From contig CAZDZO010000011.1 of NCBI GenBank assembly GCA_964509975.1, positions 1 to 36,123 on the forward strand: DNA of 36,123 bases, in the 5' to 3' direction. Source of the stretch: CAZVBV01 sp964509975 (GTDB lineage: Bacteria > Patescibacteriota > Gracilibacteria > UBA4473). The notes below the pieces were generated by a model. The model searched no databases. It saw only the letters and a list, made by a program, of their open reading frames with translations, and was not told where the DNA came from. Both the position numbers and the translations under genes were made by a program. This document shows, piece after piece, positions 1 through 7,850 of this stretch (its first letter is position 1; the number at the start of each line of letters is the position of its first letter).

Positions 1-54
<54 letters not shown>

Positions 55-76
55 GTAATGTTTGGAGAACGGGGGG

Positions 77-104
77 ATAGTATAAATTTCTCGTTTTCTG
101 TCAA
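77..104 (-). promoter_or_regulatory. Promoter of tRNA-Ile
   Basis: On the minus strand a perfect -35 TTGACA (104-99) is followed, after exactly 16 bp, by the -10 TACTAT (82-77). Transcription would begin near position 70, about 16 nt before the tRNA. Confidence 0.75.
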
Positions 105-152
105 AATTTTGTAAATTGCAAATTGAAAATGGACAATTGAAAATCCCCCCCT

Positions 153-2384
153 TCATTCACTCACGATCTCAATGGGGGCAACCGATGCGACGATCTTTTG
201 AATACCTCGACCAGAAAACGCCACCGACAATACATCTCCTGCGATTTGAATAATCGTTCCTTCCCCCCACTCGGCGTGACGGATGCGCGTGCCAATTTGA
301 TATTCGGTTTCGTTTTCCGAAACACCAAACAACGCTTCTTTTCTATTTTTTGGAGGCGCAGAGAGAATCGATTCACGCGCTTTTTGCAATCCTTTATCTG
401 GTACTCGTCGGCTGTACGGAGAAATTCCCATCGAACGATTCTGCTTGGCTATTCTATTGTGTTTTGTGCACTCATCATCAAGTTCTGAGATAAATTTCGA
501 AGGGGCTCCGTATTCTGTTTTTCCAAAGAGCATCCTTTGTTGTGCATGCAGAATCGTGCATTTTTTCTCAGAACGTGTGATGGCTACATATCCCAGTCGC
601 CGTTCTTCTTCTAATTGCTCAGGAGAAAATTGAGAACTGGAACTGGGAAATATTCCATCCTCCCATCCAGGAAGAAAAACCACTGGAAACTCAAGTCCCT
701 TCGATGCGTGAATCGTCATCATGGTAACCGAATCAGCGTCTTTGTTGAGATTGTCTAGATCAGAAATCAACGCCACTCCTTCCAAAAATGCCGCGAGCGA
801 ATCGTCTGCACTATCGTACCGAGTCGCGACCGAAAATAATTCTTGGACATTTTGAATTCGCGCTTCTCCTTCCGACGATCCGTCATCGAGATATTTTACG
901 TATTCGATTTTTTCAATCAGTCGATCAAGCAAGATTGATATCGGTTCTTTTTCTGCCACTTTTTGCAATGCCTGAATCTGTGTATAAAACTTCTTCAAAA
1001 CATCTTTCTTTGAATCGGAAAGTTCTTCCATTCCATCCGCACTTCCTAACACTTCCAAAAGTGACATCGTATAATTTTCGGAGTATTTTTTTATGATCTC
1101 AATCGTTGCTGGTCCAATCTTTCGTGCCGGCACATTGATAACACGAAGAAAAGCAATATCATCTCGTGGATTAAAAATCAGTCGCAAATAGGCAATTATG
1201 TCTTTAATCTCTTTTCGATCGAAGAATCGTGTTCCGCCTACAATCTGGTACGGAATTTGTCGCCGCATAAACGCTTCTTCGAGCGCTCGACTCTGCGCAT
1301 TCATCCGATAAAGGATGGCGCAATCAGAAAATTTAACCGCATTCGCTTCAAGTAATTTCACAACTTCTTCAGCGATAAATTCTCCTTCTGCTTTTTCATT
1401 GTGCAGTTCGTGAATATTAATTTTTTCTCCCGCCTCGTTTTCAGTCCAAAGGTTTTTTGGGTGTCCCGTCTGATTACAACCAATGAGCGCATTCGCGTTT
1501 GCGAGGATATTGGAAGATGACCTGTAGTTTTGTTCAAGAGTAATAACTTTAGCGCTTGGGAAATCCTTTTCGAAGTTGAGAATATTAGTGTAGTCAGCCC
1601 CCCGGAAACTATAAATTGATTGATGATCATCGCCGATCACACACAAGTTCTGATGTTCGTCAGCGAGGAGTCGGACAAGACGGTACTGGGCGAAGTTCGT
1701 ATCTTGATACTCATCCACAAGCAGGTGATTCCATCTCTTTCTATATTTTTTCAACACCTCAGGACATTGTTCAAAGAGTTCAACTGTCTTTTGAAGCAAA
1801 TCATCAAAATCCAACGCATTATGTTCGATAAGACGTTTTTTGTAGAGTGGGAAGAGCGTTTTAACCGCTTTAGTAAACCGATTCTCTCCCATTCCCACTT
1901 CATCAAAATATTCCTCAGGACCCATGAGAAGATTCTTGGCAGAAGAAATATGGGACAGCACCGCTCTGAATTTTATTTCCTTCTCATCAAATCCTGTTTC
2001 TTTGAGTAATAATTTCATCAAACTCTGAGAATCAGCCGTATCGAAGATCACAAAACTCTTCGTCAAATTGCACTGAAGGTTCTCAATGTCTGCCCGAAGA
2101 ATACGCACACACACTGCATGAAAAGTCCCCACCGTCGGCATCTGGGATCCGGATCCCAGCAATTTCTCAATTCTCGTTTTCATCTCGTTCGCGGCTTTAT
2201 TAGTAAAGGTAACCGCGAGAATTTTGTTTCCTGCCACTCCATGCGCAATGATGTTGGCAATCCTGTGAGTAAGGCATTTCGTCTTCCCAGACCCTGCCCC
2301 AGCCAAGATTAAAAGTGGTCCAGAAAGGACTTCCACAGCTTCCTTTTGATGGTCGTTGAGTGTGTCGAGAATGGGGTTCGTCAT
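153..2384 (-). CDS. pcrA: UvrD/PcrA-family superfamily 1 DNA helicase
   Basis: This is a 743-residue ATP-dependent 3'-5' DNA helicase acting in nucleotide excision repair, recombination control and clearing of stalled polymerase. Visible motifs are Walker A GAGSGKT (residues 29-35), VDEYQDT (Walker B/motif II), GDDHQSIYSFRGAD (III), the QNYRSS motif (IV), the TIHASKGLEFPVVF block (V) and GYVAITR (VI). The C-terminal 45 residues (GTRIRHAEWGEG onward) resemble the Tudor-like PcrA/UvrD tail that contacts RNA polymerase. I chose the ATG at 2384 because the helicase homology begins there (MTNPILDTLNDHQKEAV). The open frame continues 67 codons upstream, but through the promoter region and into the divergent sigma-factor gene. 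A weak TACACT -10 at 2402-2397 would give a very short leader. Family assignment is certain; PcrA versus UvrD naming is conventional. Confidence 0.95.
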   Translation of the reverse strand: MTNPILDTLNDHQKEAVEVLSGPLLILAGAGSGKTKCLTHRIANIIAHGVAGNKILAVTFTNKAANEMKTRIEKLLGSGSQMPTVGTFHAVCVRILRADIENLQCNLTKSFVIFDTADSQSLMKLLLKETGFDEKEIKFRAVLSHISSAKNLLMGPEEYFDEVGMGENRFTKAVKTLFPLYKKRLIEHNALDFDDLLQKTVELFEQCPEVLKKYRKRWNHLLVDEYQDTNFAQYRLVRLLADEHQNLCVIGDDHQSIYSFRGADYTNILNFEKDFPSAKVITLEQNYRSSSNILANANALIGCNQTGHPKNLWTENEAGEKINIHELHNEKAEGEFIAEEVVKLLEANAVKFSDCAILYRMNAQSRALEEAFMRRQIPYQIVGGTRFFDRKEIKDIIAYLRLIFNPRDDIAFLRVINVPARKIGPATIEIIKKYSENYTMSLLEVLGSADGMEELSDSKKDVLKKFYTQIQALQKVAEKEPISILLDRLIEKIEYVKYLDDGSSEGEARIQNVQELFSVATRYDSADDSLAAFLEGVALISDLDNLNKDADSVTMMTIHASKGLEFPVVFLPGWEDGIFPSSSSQFSPEQLEEERRLGYVAITRSEKKCTILHAQQRMLFGKTEYGAPSKFISELDDECTKHNRIAKQNRSMGISPYSRRVPDKGLQKARESILSAPPKNRKEALFGVSENETEYQIGTRIRHAEWGEGTIIQIAGDVLSVAFSGRGIQKIVASVAPIEIVSE
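2142..2159. repeat. Perfect 18-bp palindrome inside pcrA, same core as two terminators
   Basis: CTGGGATCCGGATCCCAG is a perfect palindrome. It is read in frame as Leu-Gly-Ser-Gly-Ser-Gln in a loop of the helicase just before the MPTVGTFHAV segment. Its GGATCCGGATCC core also forms the stems of the hairpins at 30115-30144 and 34022-34051. Confidence 0.7.
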
Positions 2385-2429
2385 TTTTTCGGGGGGAGTG
2401 TAGGGGAAAAATTTCTCCTTTGCGAATCT

Positions 2430-2458
2430 TTGACAAAAGAGGGAGAACCATGTTAAAA
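2430..2458 (+). promoter_or_regulatory. Possible promoter of the sigma-factor gene
   Basis: A perfect -35 TTGACA (2430-2435) is followed after 17 bp by a poor -10, TTAAAA (2453-2458). Start would be near 2465, only about 4 nt before the ATG. The weak -10 makes this tentative; a different sigma factor could be used. Confidence 0.35.
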
Positions 2459-2468
2459 GTATCTCAAT

Positions 2469-3140
2469 ATGAAAATTTCTCCTGAGGCAGAAGTACCTGA
2501 TTCGCTCTATTCTTCTTTTGAATACAAGTTGGTTCGATCTTGTTTGGAAAACGACGAAGAAGCACAAAACAAACTTTTCAAACACTATTATCAGCCATTA
2601 TATGATTACTGGCTTAACAAAACTGAAGACAAGTTAATGACCGAAGCTATTTTACAGGAAGGATTTATCAAGGTCTTTCAAAAGCTTCACACTCTGAGTT
2701 ATAAAAAATCTTTGGAAAAGTGGATTTGGGTAATCATGAGAAATGTTAAAAATAGCATGGATAGATGCGCCAAAAGAGAAAATCCACTCCCTTCTCCAGA
2801 AGAAATTCTCTTTGATGAAATGTCTATTGAAAACGATTTTACGGACTTTCCGCTGGTACCCGAATGCTCCTCTATTCAGGATGGTCCCTATGAAAAAGAT
2901 CCTTCTTATTCTCCTGTGCGTTCCATCGAAGAAATAAGAGACCGTGTGTTCGAGGTCTTTCTTTGTGGATTATCGAAAACGTACCAAGAAATCGTAGAAC
3001 TCCATATTTTAAATGAAATGCCTCATGGCGAAATAGCTCAAGAATTAGGAATATCTAAGGAAGCTGCTCGGACGCGATACTGTCGAGCCCTTGTAGAACT
3101 TCGCAAACAGATCATGAATGAAAATTGTGAAGAAAAATAA
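2469..3140 (+). CDS. RNA polymerase sigma factor, sigma-70 family (ECF-like)
   Basis: This 223-residue protein has the two-domain layout of a small sigma factor. Region 2 lies at about residues 20-90 (sequence around LVRSCLENDEEAQNKLFKHY and FIKVFQKLHTL). A variable acidic linker follows at about 95-155. Region 4 spans about 160-215 (YQEIVELHILNEMPHGEIAQ, then LGISKEAARTRYCRALVELR), the helix-turn-helix that reads the -35. The linker is longer than in typical ECF factors, giving 223 rather than about 170-200 residues. No anti-sigma gene is adjacent, so control is not visible. It is transcribed divergently from the helicase. The start at 2469 is the first ATG and the reading frame is clean. 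Target genes cannot be inferred. Confidence 0.85.
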   Translation: MKISPEAEVPDSLYSSFEYKLVRSCLENDEEAQNKLFKHYYQPLYDYWLNKTEDKLMTEAILQEGFIKVFQKLHTLSYKKSLEKWIWVIMRNVKNSMDRCAKRENPLPSPEEILFDEMSIENDFTDFPLVPECSSIQDGPYEKDPSYSPVRSIEEIRDRVFEVFLCGLSKTYQEIVELHILNEMPHGEIAQELGISKEAARTRYCRALVELRKQIMNENCEEK

Positions 3141-3165
3141 CATGTTGACAGGATGGCAAAATAAC

Positions 3166-3185
3166 AAACTTCTGCCGAAGTTTTT
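3166..3185 (+). terminator. Weak intrinsic terminator after the sigma-factor gene
   Basis: The stem AAACTTC (3166-3172), TGCC loop and GAAGTTT (3177-3183) run into a short T-rich stretch 26 nt after the stop codon. The stem is only 7 bp and AT-rich, so it is plausible rather than strong. Confidence 0.4.
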
Positions 3186-3578
3186 CTACGCCCTCATTTC
3201 ATCTTGATCTCACAACTCCACCGCAGAAGAGATGACGCCGTCTCTTCTCCAATAAAACCCAAGGGGCATTCGTTCCAAAAACCCTCTTCTGTTAATTACG
3301 TAATCAAAATTGTTTTGTTGAGAAAAATGAGTCAAGGAGCGCAACATCTCTTGTTTTATATCATAACAAGCAATGATACATTACTCCTACTTAAAATATT
3401 AAGGAGAAGAACCTGCAACGCTCCATATGATTGTCTCCAAGCGATAATAACAAAAAACTTTTCATTATTAATTCTTCATTATTTCAAATTTCCCCTTGAA
3501 ACAGGGGTTAAAATATGTCCTTATATACACAAAAACAAGCCAAAAACACCTATTATTAGCTTTTTCTGAAAAATAAAG
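3186..3578. other. Intergenic stretch without a supported gene
   Basis: About 390 bp between the sigma-factor terminator and the ribosomal operon promoter. The only long open frame (3204-3569, plus) starts at TTG. It has no recognisable domain, no SD and an unbiased, hydrophobic-basic composition, so I treat it as spurious. I see no tRNA or strong hairpin here. Confidence 0.5.
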
Positions 3579-3606
3579 TTGACAAACCCCCTTTAGAAAC
3601 TAGAAT
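3579..3606 (+). promoter_or_regulatory. Promoter of the infA-rpsI ribosomal operon
   Basis: TTGACA (3579-3584), a 16-bp spacer and TAGAAT (3601-3606). Transcription would begin about 3613, leaving a leader of about 18 nt before infA. No binding structure for a repressor r-protein fits in so short a leader. Confidence 0.75.
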
Positions 3607-3630
3607 CCGCCAGCTTTTTGAGTTGAATTT

Positions 3631-3861
3631 ATGGCAAACGATGACTTGATTGAGGTCGAAGGAACGGTTAGCGAGACCTACCCAGGGTCTCAGTTTCTTA
3701 TCACTCTCACGACAGAAGGATTTAAAGGTCATCAGGTAAAAGCCAGATTGTCAGGAAAAATGCGTATGCACTACATTCGCATCGTCCCTGGAGACCGAGT
3801 TCAGCTTGAACTTTCCCCTTATAACCTAGAGGAAGGACGCATAACGTTTCGACACAGATAA
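3631..3861 (+). CDS. infA: Translation initiation factor IF-1
   Basis: This 76-residue OB-fold protein occupies the ribosomal A site during initiation and helps IF-2 and IF-3 select the start codon. The IF-1 pattern is clear: IEVEGTVSETYPGSQFLITL, then HQVKARLSGKMRMHYIRIVP, GDRVQLELSPYNLEEGRI and a basic C-terminus. The family norm is about 72 residues. It is the first gene of the operon, 25 bp downstream of the -10, and rpmJ follows after 2 bp. infA next to rpmJ and the alpha operon is the standard bacterial order. Confidence 0.97.
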   Translation: MANDDLIEVEGTVSETYPGSQFLITLTTEGFKGHQVKARLSGKMRMHYIRIVPGDRVQLELSPYNLEEGRITFRHR

Positions 3862-3863
3862 AC

Positions 3864-3989
3864 ATGAAAGTAAGATCATCCGTAAAAAAAATTTGTAAGG
3901 ATTGCCGAATCATTCGGAGAAAAAGCGTTGTACGCGTCATTTGCAAAAACCCAACCACGGCTGGTAAACATAAACAACGACAAGGCTAA
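3864..3989 (+). CDS. rpmJ: 50S ribosomal protein L36
   Basis: This short gene encodes 41 residues, starting MKVRSSVKKICKDCRIIRRK and ending KHKQRQG. It is the zinc-ribbon protein L36, which packs against 23S rRNA. The ligands C11, C14, C27 and a C-terminal His (H36) are present. L36 is usually 37-38 residues; here four residues (TTAG) appear inserted between C27 and the His ligand (CKNP-TTAG-KHKQRQG). The gene lies 2 bp after infA, and its TAA overlaps the ATG of rpsM by one base (TAATG), implying translational coupling. Confidence 0.95.
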   Translation: MKVRSSVKKICKDCRIIRRKSVVRVICKNPTTAGKHKQRQG

Positions 3990-4366
3990 TGCGAATTGCT
4001 AATACTTCGATTCCGACAGAAAAAAGACTCGTGATTGCTCTCACCTATGTTCACGGTGTAGGTCCAACCAGGTCGAAACTGCTTTGTAAAAAAGCAAAAA
4101 TCGATGAAAGCATCCGAATAAAAGACCTTTCTACTGAACAAGAACAAAAACTTCGTGACACACTCACGGGATTTGGATTTACTTTGGAATCCGATCTTCG
4201 TCGAGAACGGTCACTTGATATTAAACGTCTTCAAGACATCGGTTCATACCGAGGGTTCCGACACCGAAAAAGACTTCCTGTTCGGGGACAGAAGACAAAA
4301 ACTAATTGTCGAACCAGAAAGGGGCGAGCTGTCGCTATTGCTGGTAAGAAAAAAGCAACGAAATAA
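3989..4366 (+). CDS. rpsM: 30S ribosomal protein S13
   Basis: This 125-residue protein of the 30S head contacts the P-site tRNA and forms bridges to the 50S subunit. The conserved start (RIANTSIPTEKRLVIALTYV, then HGVGPTRSKLLCKKA), the SLDIKRLQDIGSYRGFRHRK region and the basic tail (RGQKTKTNCRTRKGRAVAIA, then GKKKATK) are all recognisable. Length is normal. The start codon overlaps the rpmJ stop by one base, and rpsK begins 2 bp after its stop. Confidence 0.97.
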   Translation: MRIANTSIPTEKRLVIALTYVHGVGPTRSKLLCKKAKIDESIRIKDLSTEQEQKLRDTLTGFGFTLESDLRRERSLDIKRLQDIGSYRGFRHRKRLPVRGQKTKTNCRTRKGRAVAIAGKKKATK

Positions 4367-4368
4367 AC

Positions 4369-4743
4369 ATGGCTATTAAAAAACGAATCCGAAAATCATT
4401 TGAACATGGAGTAGTGCACGTCCGTGCACTCTACAATAATACTATTGTGACATTAACCGATCCTGAAGGAAACGTACTCGCTTGGAGTAGTCCAGGAGCG
4501 AATGGATACAAAGGAGCACGACAAGCCACTCCATACGCTGGACAAGTGTCAGCGGAACGAGTTGCTGAGAAAGCTCAATCATTTGGAATGAAAACCGTAG
4601 ATGTTTACGTCAAAGGCATGGGGCCAGGACGAGACCAAACCATTCGAGGACTCATGAATGGAGGCCTTGATATTCTTTCTATTGCCGACTGCACACGTGT
4701 TCCACACGGTGGATGCCGAGCAAAACGAACTCGAAAAAACTAA
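4369..4743 (+). CDS. rpsK: 30S ribosomal protein S11
   Basis: This 124-residue protein forms part of the 30S platform near the mRNA exit and Shine-Dalgarno helix. Diagnostic segments are VHVRALYNNTIVTLTDPEGN, then WSSPGANGYKGARQATPYAG, the VKGMGPGRDQTIRGL motif and the C-terminal DCTRVPHGGCRAKRTRKN. Length is slightly below the usual 127-130. It is spaced 2 bp after rpsM and 7 bp before rpsD within the operon. Confidence 0.97.
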   Translation: MAIKKRIRKSFEHGVVHVRALYNNTIVTLTDPEGNVLAWSSPGANGYKGARQATPYAGQVSAERVAEKAQSFGMKTVDVYVKGMGPGRDQTIRGLMNGGLDILSIADCTRVPHGGCRAKRTRKN

Positions 4744-4750
4744 TTAATAT

Positions 4751-5368
4751 ATGAGATACACAGGACCAAAAACACGACTTTGTAGACGAGAAGGGATTAA
4801 TCTCTTCGGATCACCAAAATACCAAAAACTCTTGGCACGAAACCCAAACATTCCTGGAATGCATGGGGCAAAACGGCAAGGAAAAATGACTGAATACGCC
4901 AAACAACTTCGGGAAAAGCAAAAAGCAAAACGAATGTTTGGATTGTCAGAGTCTCAATTCAAAAAATACTACGACAAAGCTGATCGTTCAAAAGACATTA
5001 CCGGAGATGCTCTCTTAGGATTGTTGGAACGACGGCTGGATAACATCCTTTATCGATCTGGATTTGCACTCACTCGAATGCAGGGGCGACAGTTTTCTTC
5101 TCACGGAATCTTTCGTGTAAATGGAAAACGAATTAATGTTCCTTCTTGTGAGCTTCGCGTTGGAGATATTATCGAAGTACGAGAATCCAAAAAAGGATCT
5201 GCTGTTTTCACAAAAAACCAAGAAGCTTTGGGAGAAGCGCATGATGTTCCATCATGGCTTAAAGTTGACCCAAAAAAGCTGACTATCGAAGTGTTAGAAC
5301 TTCCTTCTAAACAGCACTTCGAATCTATTATTGAACCTCAACTTATTGTAGAGTTTTACTCACGATAA
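4751..5368 (+). CDS. rpsD: 30S ribosomal protein S4
   Basis: This 205-residue primary assembly protein binds the 5' domain of 16S rRNA. It starts MRYTGPKTRLCRREGINLFG and carries the S4 RNA-binding domain at about residues 95-160 (LLERRLDNILYRSGFALTRM, then RVNGKRINVPSCELRVGDII, EVRE). The N-terminus has only one Cys, so this is the zinc-free type of S4. The usual alpha-operon order S13-S11-S4-alpha-L17 is kept. In other bacteria S4 represses this operon; I see no pseudoknot-like target in the very short leader. Confidence 0.97.
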   Translation: MRYTGPKTRLCRREGINLFGSPKYQKLLARNPNIPGMHGAKRQGKMTEYAKQLREKQKAKRMFGLSESQFKKYYDKADRSKDITGDALLGLLERRLDNILYRSGFALTRMQGRQFSSHGIFRVNGKRINVPSCELRVGDIIEVRESKKGSAVFTKNQEALGEAHDVPSWLKVDPKKLTIEVLELPSKQHFESIIEPQLIVEFYSR

Positions 5369-5386
5369 TTCTTAAAACCAACAAAA

Positions 5387-6392
5387 ATGCATATCTTGCA
5401 TGAACAGATCGGCGCTCCCCACATTAAGATTGAAGCAGAATCAAAAAATTCTGCCGTCTTGACTCTTAGTCCCCTTCCTTCTGGATATGGACTCACGATT
5501 GGAAATGCTTTGCGCCGAGTTCTTCTTTCGAGCTTGCCTGGAACAGCGGTAACGGCTGTCAAAGTCGATGGCGTTGCTCACGAATATTCCACTGTTGCTG
5601 GACTTAAAGAATCTGTTTTTGATATCACTTTGAACCTCAGACAATTGAAATTAAAAAAGCACACAAAAGGAGTGGAACTTGTTGAACTCCCTCTTATGAA
5701 ATCTGGAAAATTGATGGCAAAGAATTTGAAAGTTTCAAGTGATATTGAAATTCTTGATCCAGCACAACTTATCACAACATGTGATGGAGCAGATAATAAA
5801 AAGAAAATCACACTCCGTGTTGAGAAAGGGGTCGGCTACCAACTCATTTCAAACCTTGACAATGCTGCCGAAGAAAACCCTGAGTTTATGCTTGTAGATG
5901 CAAACTTCTCGCCAGTAACAAAGGTGAAATACGATGTTGTTCCTGCTCGTGTAGGAGAGCAGACGAATCTTGACCAACTTCGAGTTGAAGTTGAAACAAC
6001 CGGTGCCATTGATGCAAAAGATGCTATCAAATTGGCTTCAGGAATTTTGCAAAACTATTTTGAACTCTTCAGCAAAGACGATGCGTACACTGATGAAGAA
6101 TTCACGACAAGCTTCGAACAAATTAAAGCGCAAAAAGCTTCTGAAGAAGCTGCTGCTGCTGCGGTTGCCGAAACTGCCTTCACGCCGATTGATATCTTGG
6201 GGCTTTCTCAACGAANNNNNNNNNNCACTTGTGAACGGAGATATTACTTCTATTGAACAACTTGTCGCTACTCCAATGACACAATTGTCTCAACTTCGAG
6301 GATTCGGACAAAAAGCCAAGACCGAGCTTGAGCAAGTATTGGCAGAACGTGGATATACATTACAAGCTTCAAAACAACCTACTGAAAAATGA
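5387..6392 (+). CDS. rpoA: RNA polymerase alpha subunit, interrupted by an assembly gap
   Basis: Alpha dimerises to scaffold beta and beta', and its C-terminal domain binds UP elements and activators. The N-terminal domain (about residues 1-225) shows PLPSGYGLTIGNALRRVLLS and a normal dimerisation region. A Glu/Ala-rich linker leads to the C-terminal domain (TPIDILGLSQR...LVNGDITSIEQLV...LRGFGQKAKTELEQVL). Ten Ns at 6216-6225 split the coding sequence and put the two halves in frames that differ by one base. An intact gene needs a true gap whose length is a multiple of three. Nine bases would give the familiar helix sequence LSQR-T-L-N-A-LVNG, about 334 residues. The frame break is thus an assembly artefact, not a pseudogene. 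Its TGA overlaps the rplQ start (ATGA). Confidence 0.95.
6216..6225. other. Scaffold gap (10 N) inside rpoA
   Basis: Ten consecutive Ns fall in the alpha-CTD coding region. The codon CGA (6212-6214) and the following base precede the gap, and the downstream frame resumes with CTT at 6228. The placeholder length is off by one from any in-frame value. Confidence 0.97.
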
Positions 6393-6745
6393 GACACCGA
6401 AATACTAAAGCAACCCTCAATAAACCAGCCGATCAACGTCGAGCCATGATTCGAAGCCTAGTGGATTCACTCTTTTTGTACGGAAAAATACAAACAACAA
6501 ATGCTCGTGCAAAGGCATTGGCATCAGAAGCTGAAAAATTGATCACGAAAGCAAAACGACAAAAAGAAGCATTTAATTCTATCCGTGTTCTCGAACAAGT
6601 GTTGTACCAAGAAGCGTCTTCCAAAAAAGCAATGCAATACATTGGAAAAACAAAAAAAACTTCTGGATTCACACGAAGTACGAAGATTAAAAATCGTGCT
6701 GGAGACAACGCCCTTCTTGTACAAGTAGAACTTATTACTGAATAA
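6389..6745 (+). CDS. rplQ: 50S ribosomal protein L17
   Basis: This 118-residue protein of the 50S subunit sits near the exit tunnel. Recognisable segments are the N-terminal MRHRNTKATLNKPADQRRAM, the IRSLVDSLFLYGKIQTTNAR, then AKALASEAEKLITKAKR block, and the C-terminal RAGDNALLVQVELI. The length matches the family's short form. The start overlaps the rpoA stop by four bases (ATGA), and the stop overlaps the rplM start by one base (TAATG). Confidence 0.97.
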   Translation: MRHRNTKATLNKPADQRRAMIRSLVDSLFLYGKIQTTNARAKALASEAEKLITKAKRQKEAFNSIRVLEQVLYQEASSKKAMQYIGKTKKTSGFTRSTKIKNRAGDNALLVQVELITE

Positions 6746-7182
6746 TGAAAAAAACACCTTTGCGACAAAACGTAACAAACGCAGATCGAACCTGGTTCGT
6801 GGTCGATGCAACTGATCAAGTTCTCGGAAAAATGGCTACTGCACTTTCAAATACACTTCGTGGAAAAAACCGTGTAGATTTCACTCCTCATGTTGACGGA
6901 GGTGACTACGTAGTTGTGCTTAATGCAGAGAAAATTAAAGTTTCTGGAAATAAAGAAGAAGATAAGACTTACCACCGACACTCTCGATACCTTGGACAAC
7001 TCAAAACAGAAACAGTGAAAGAAGTCCGCGAAAAGAACCCAACACGAATTTTGGAGCTAGCTGTAAAAGGAATGTTGACGAAAACAAAACTTCGAAATTC
7101 ACAAATGAAACGTCTTTTTCTCGTTGTGGGAGACAAAAATCCACATGAAGCACAACAATGTAAACCCTTAGAATTGAACTAA
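6745..7182 (+). CDS. rplM: 50S ribosomal protein L13
   Basis: This 145-residue early assembly protein of the 50S subunit binds 23S rRNA. Conserved features include the start (RTWFVVDATDQVLGKMATAL, then SNTLRGKNRVDFTPHVDGGD), YVVVLNAEKIKVSGNKEEDK and the C-terminal AVKGMLTKTKLRNSQMKRLF, then VGDKNPHEAQ. Length is normal for bacteria. It is fused into the alpha operon with rpsI following after 1 bp; L13-S9 is a conserved pair. Confidence 0.97.
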   Translation: MKKTPLRQNVTNADRTWFVVDATDQVLGKMATALSNTLRGKNRVDFTPHVDGGDYVVVLNAEKIKVSGNKEEDKTYHRHSRYLGQLKTETVKEVREKNPTRILELAVKGMLTKTKLRNSQMKRLFLVVGDKNPHEAQQCKPLELN

Positions 7183-7183
7183 A

Positions 7184-7582
7184 ATGGTACAAAAAGCTTA
7201 TTTTTACGCTATCGGAAAACGAAAAACTTCACGAGCAACTGTGAAACTTTTCCCAGGAGGAAAGGGAGAAATAAAAATTAACGATCTCTCTCCACGAGAA
7301 TGGGCTGATAGTGATAATATTTTAAAAGCAGTCATGCAACCGCTCGAACTTTTGGGGATGAAGAAAAATTTTGATTTTGAGATCAGAACTTCAGGAGGCG
7401 GAAAAAGTGCACAAGGAGACGCAATCCGATTGGGAATTTCTCGGGTACTTGTAAAAAAAGAAGCAAAACTACGAGAACAACTCAAAGAAGCCGGTTTTCT
7501 TACTCGTGATCCACGAAAAAAAGAAAGAAAGAAACCAGGACTCAAGAAGGCACGACGAGCGCCTCAGTTCTCAAAACGGTAA
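7184..7582 (+). CDS. rpsI: 30S ribosomal protein S9
   Basis: This 132-residue protein of the 30S head has a C-terminal tail that reaches the P-site tRNA. Visible features are YAIGKRKTSRATVKLFPGGK, the SGGGKSAQGDAIRLGISRVL core and the basic tail GLKKARRAPQFSKR, with the terminal Lys-Arg that contacts tRNA. It is the last gene of the operon. A repeat-rich intergenic region follows without a clear intrinsic terminator. Confidence 0.97.
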   Translation: MVQKAYFYAIGKRKTSRATVKLFPGGKGEIKINDLSPREWADSDNILKAVMQPLELLGMKKNFDFEIRTSGGGKSAQGDAIRLGISRVLVKKEAKLREQLKEAGFLTRDPRKKERKKPGLKKARRAPQFSKR

Positions 7583-7590
7583 ATCCATTG

Positions 7591-7666
7591 GCGATTTCGG
7601 ATTTTCGATTGCCGATTTTTAACTTTTAGACTCTTTAACTTTTAGACTTTTCGACTCTTTTAAAAA
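7591..7666. repeat. AT-rich dispersed repeat cluster after rpsI
   Basis: Two repeat types lie side by side. One is the 20-mer GATTTTCGATTGCCGATTTT (7600-7619), also found exactly at 24741-24760 and inverted, 19 of 20, at 22883-22901. The other is a tandem-like series of TTAACTTTTAGACTCTT units (7619-7666), related to the sequence inside glmS at 24271-24305. Confidence 0.65.
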
Positions 7667-7670
7667 AAGC

Positions 7671-7850
7671 ACCCTAAACCCTAATTATACCATACTTTCA
7701 AAAGAAATGCAAGTGTTTTTGTTTCTATAACAGGGAATAGTCAATTTCATATTACGGATTCCGAATTTTTTGCTTGTCGACTCGTAAGCTCGTAGACTCG
7801 TCGACTACTCCGCCTCTAGGCAGAATCTTTTTCCTGTTGTATATTCCAGC
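7671..7850. other. Intergenic region before the Cys-rich gene pair
   Basis: No gene is visible. It holds a GTCGACTCGTAAGC...GACTCGTCGAC inverted arrangement at about 7775-7804, built of CTCGTAGAC-like units that recur at 24912-24950. A possible promoter for the next gene is TAGGCA (7817-7822), 17 bp, TATATT (7840-7845). That would start transcription at or next to the GTG at 7851. Confidence 0.4.

Noticed and set aside
3204..3569. 121-codon open frame between the sigma gene and infA
   Set aside because: Starts at TTG, has no SD, no domain and an odd composition; it runs up to the ribosomal promoter. Probably non-coding.
6216..6225. rpoA as a pseudogene or programmed frameshift
   Set aside because: The break coincides exactly with an N run; a gap of nine bases restores a normal protein.
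7591..7850. Possible CRISPR array in the repeat-rich region
   Set aside because: Units are short, irregular and lack regular unique spacers; no cas genes are present.
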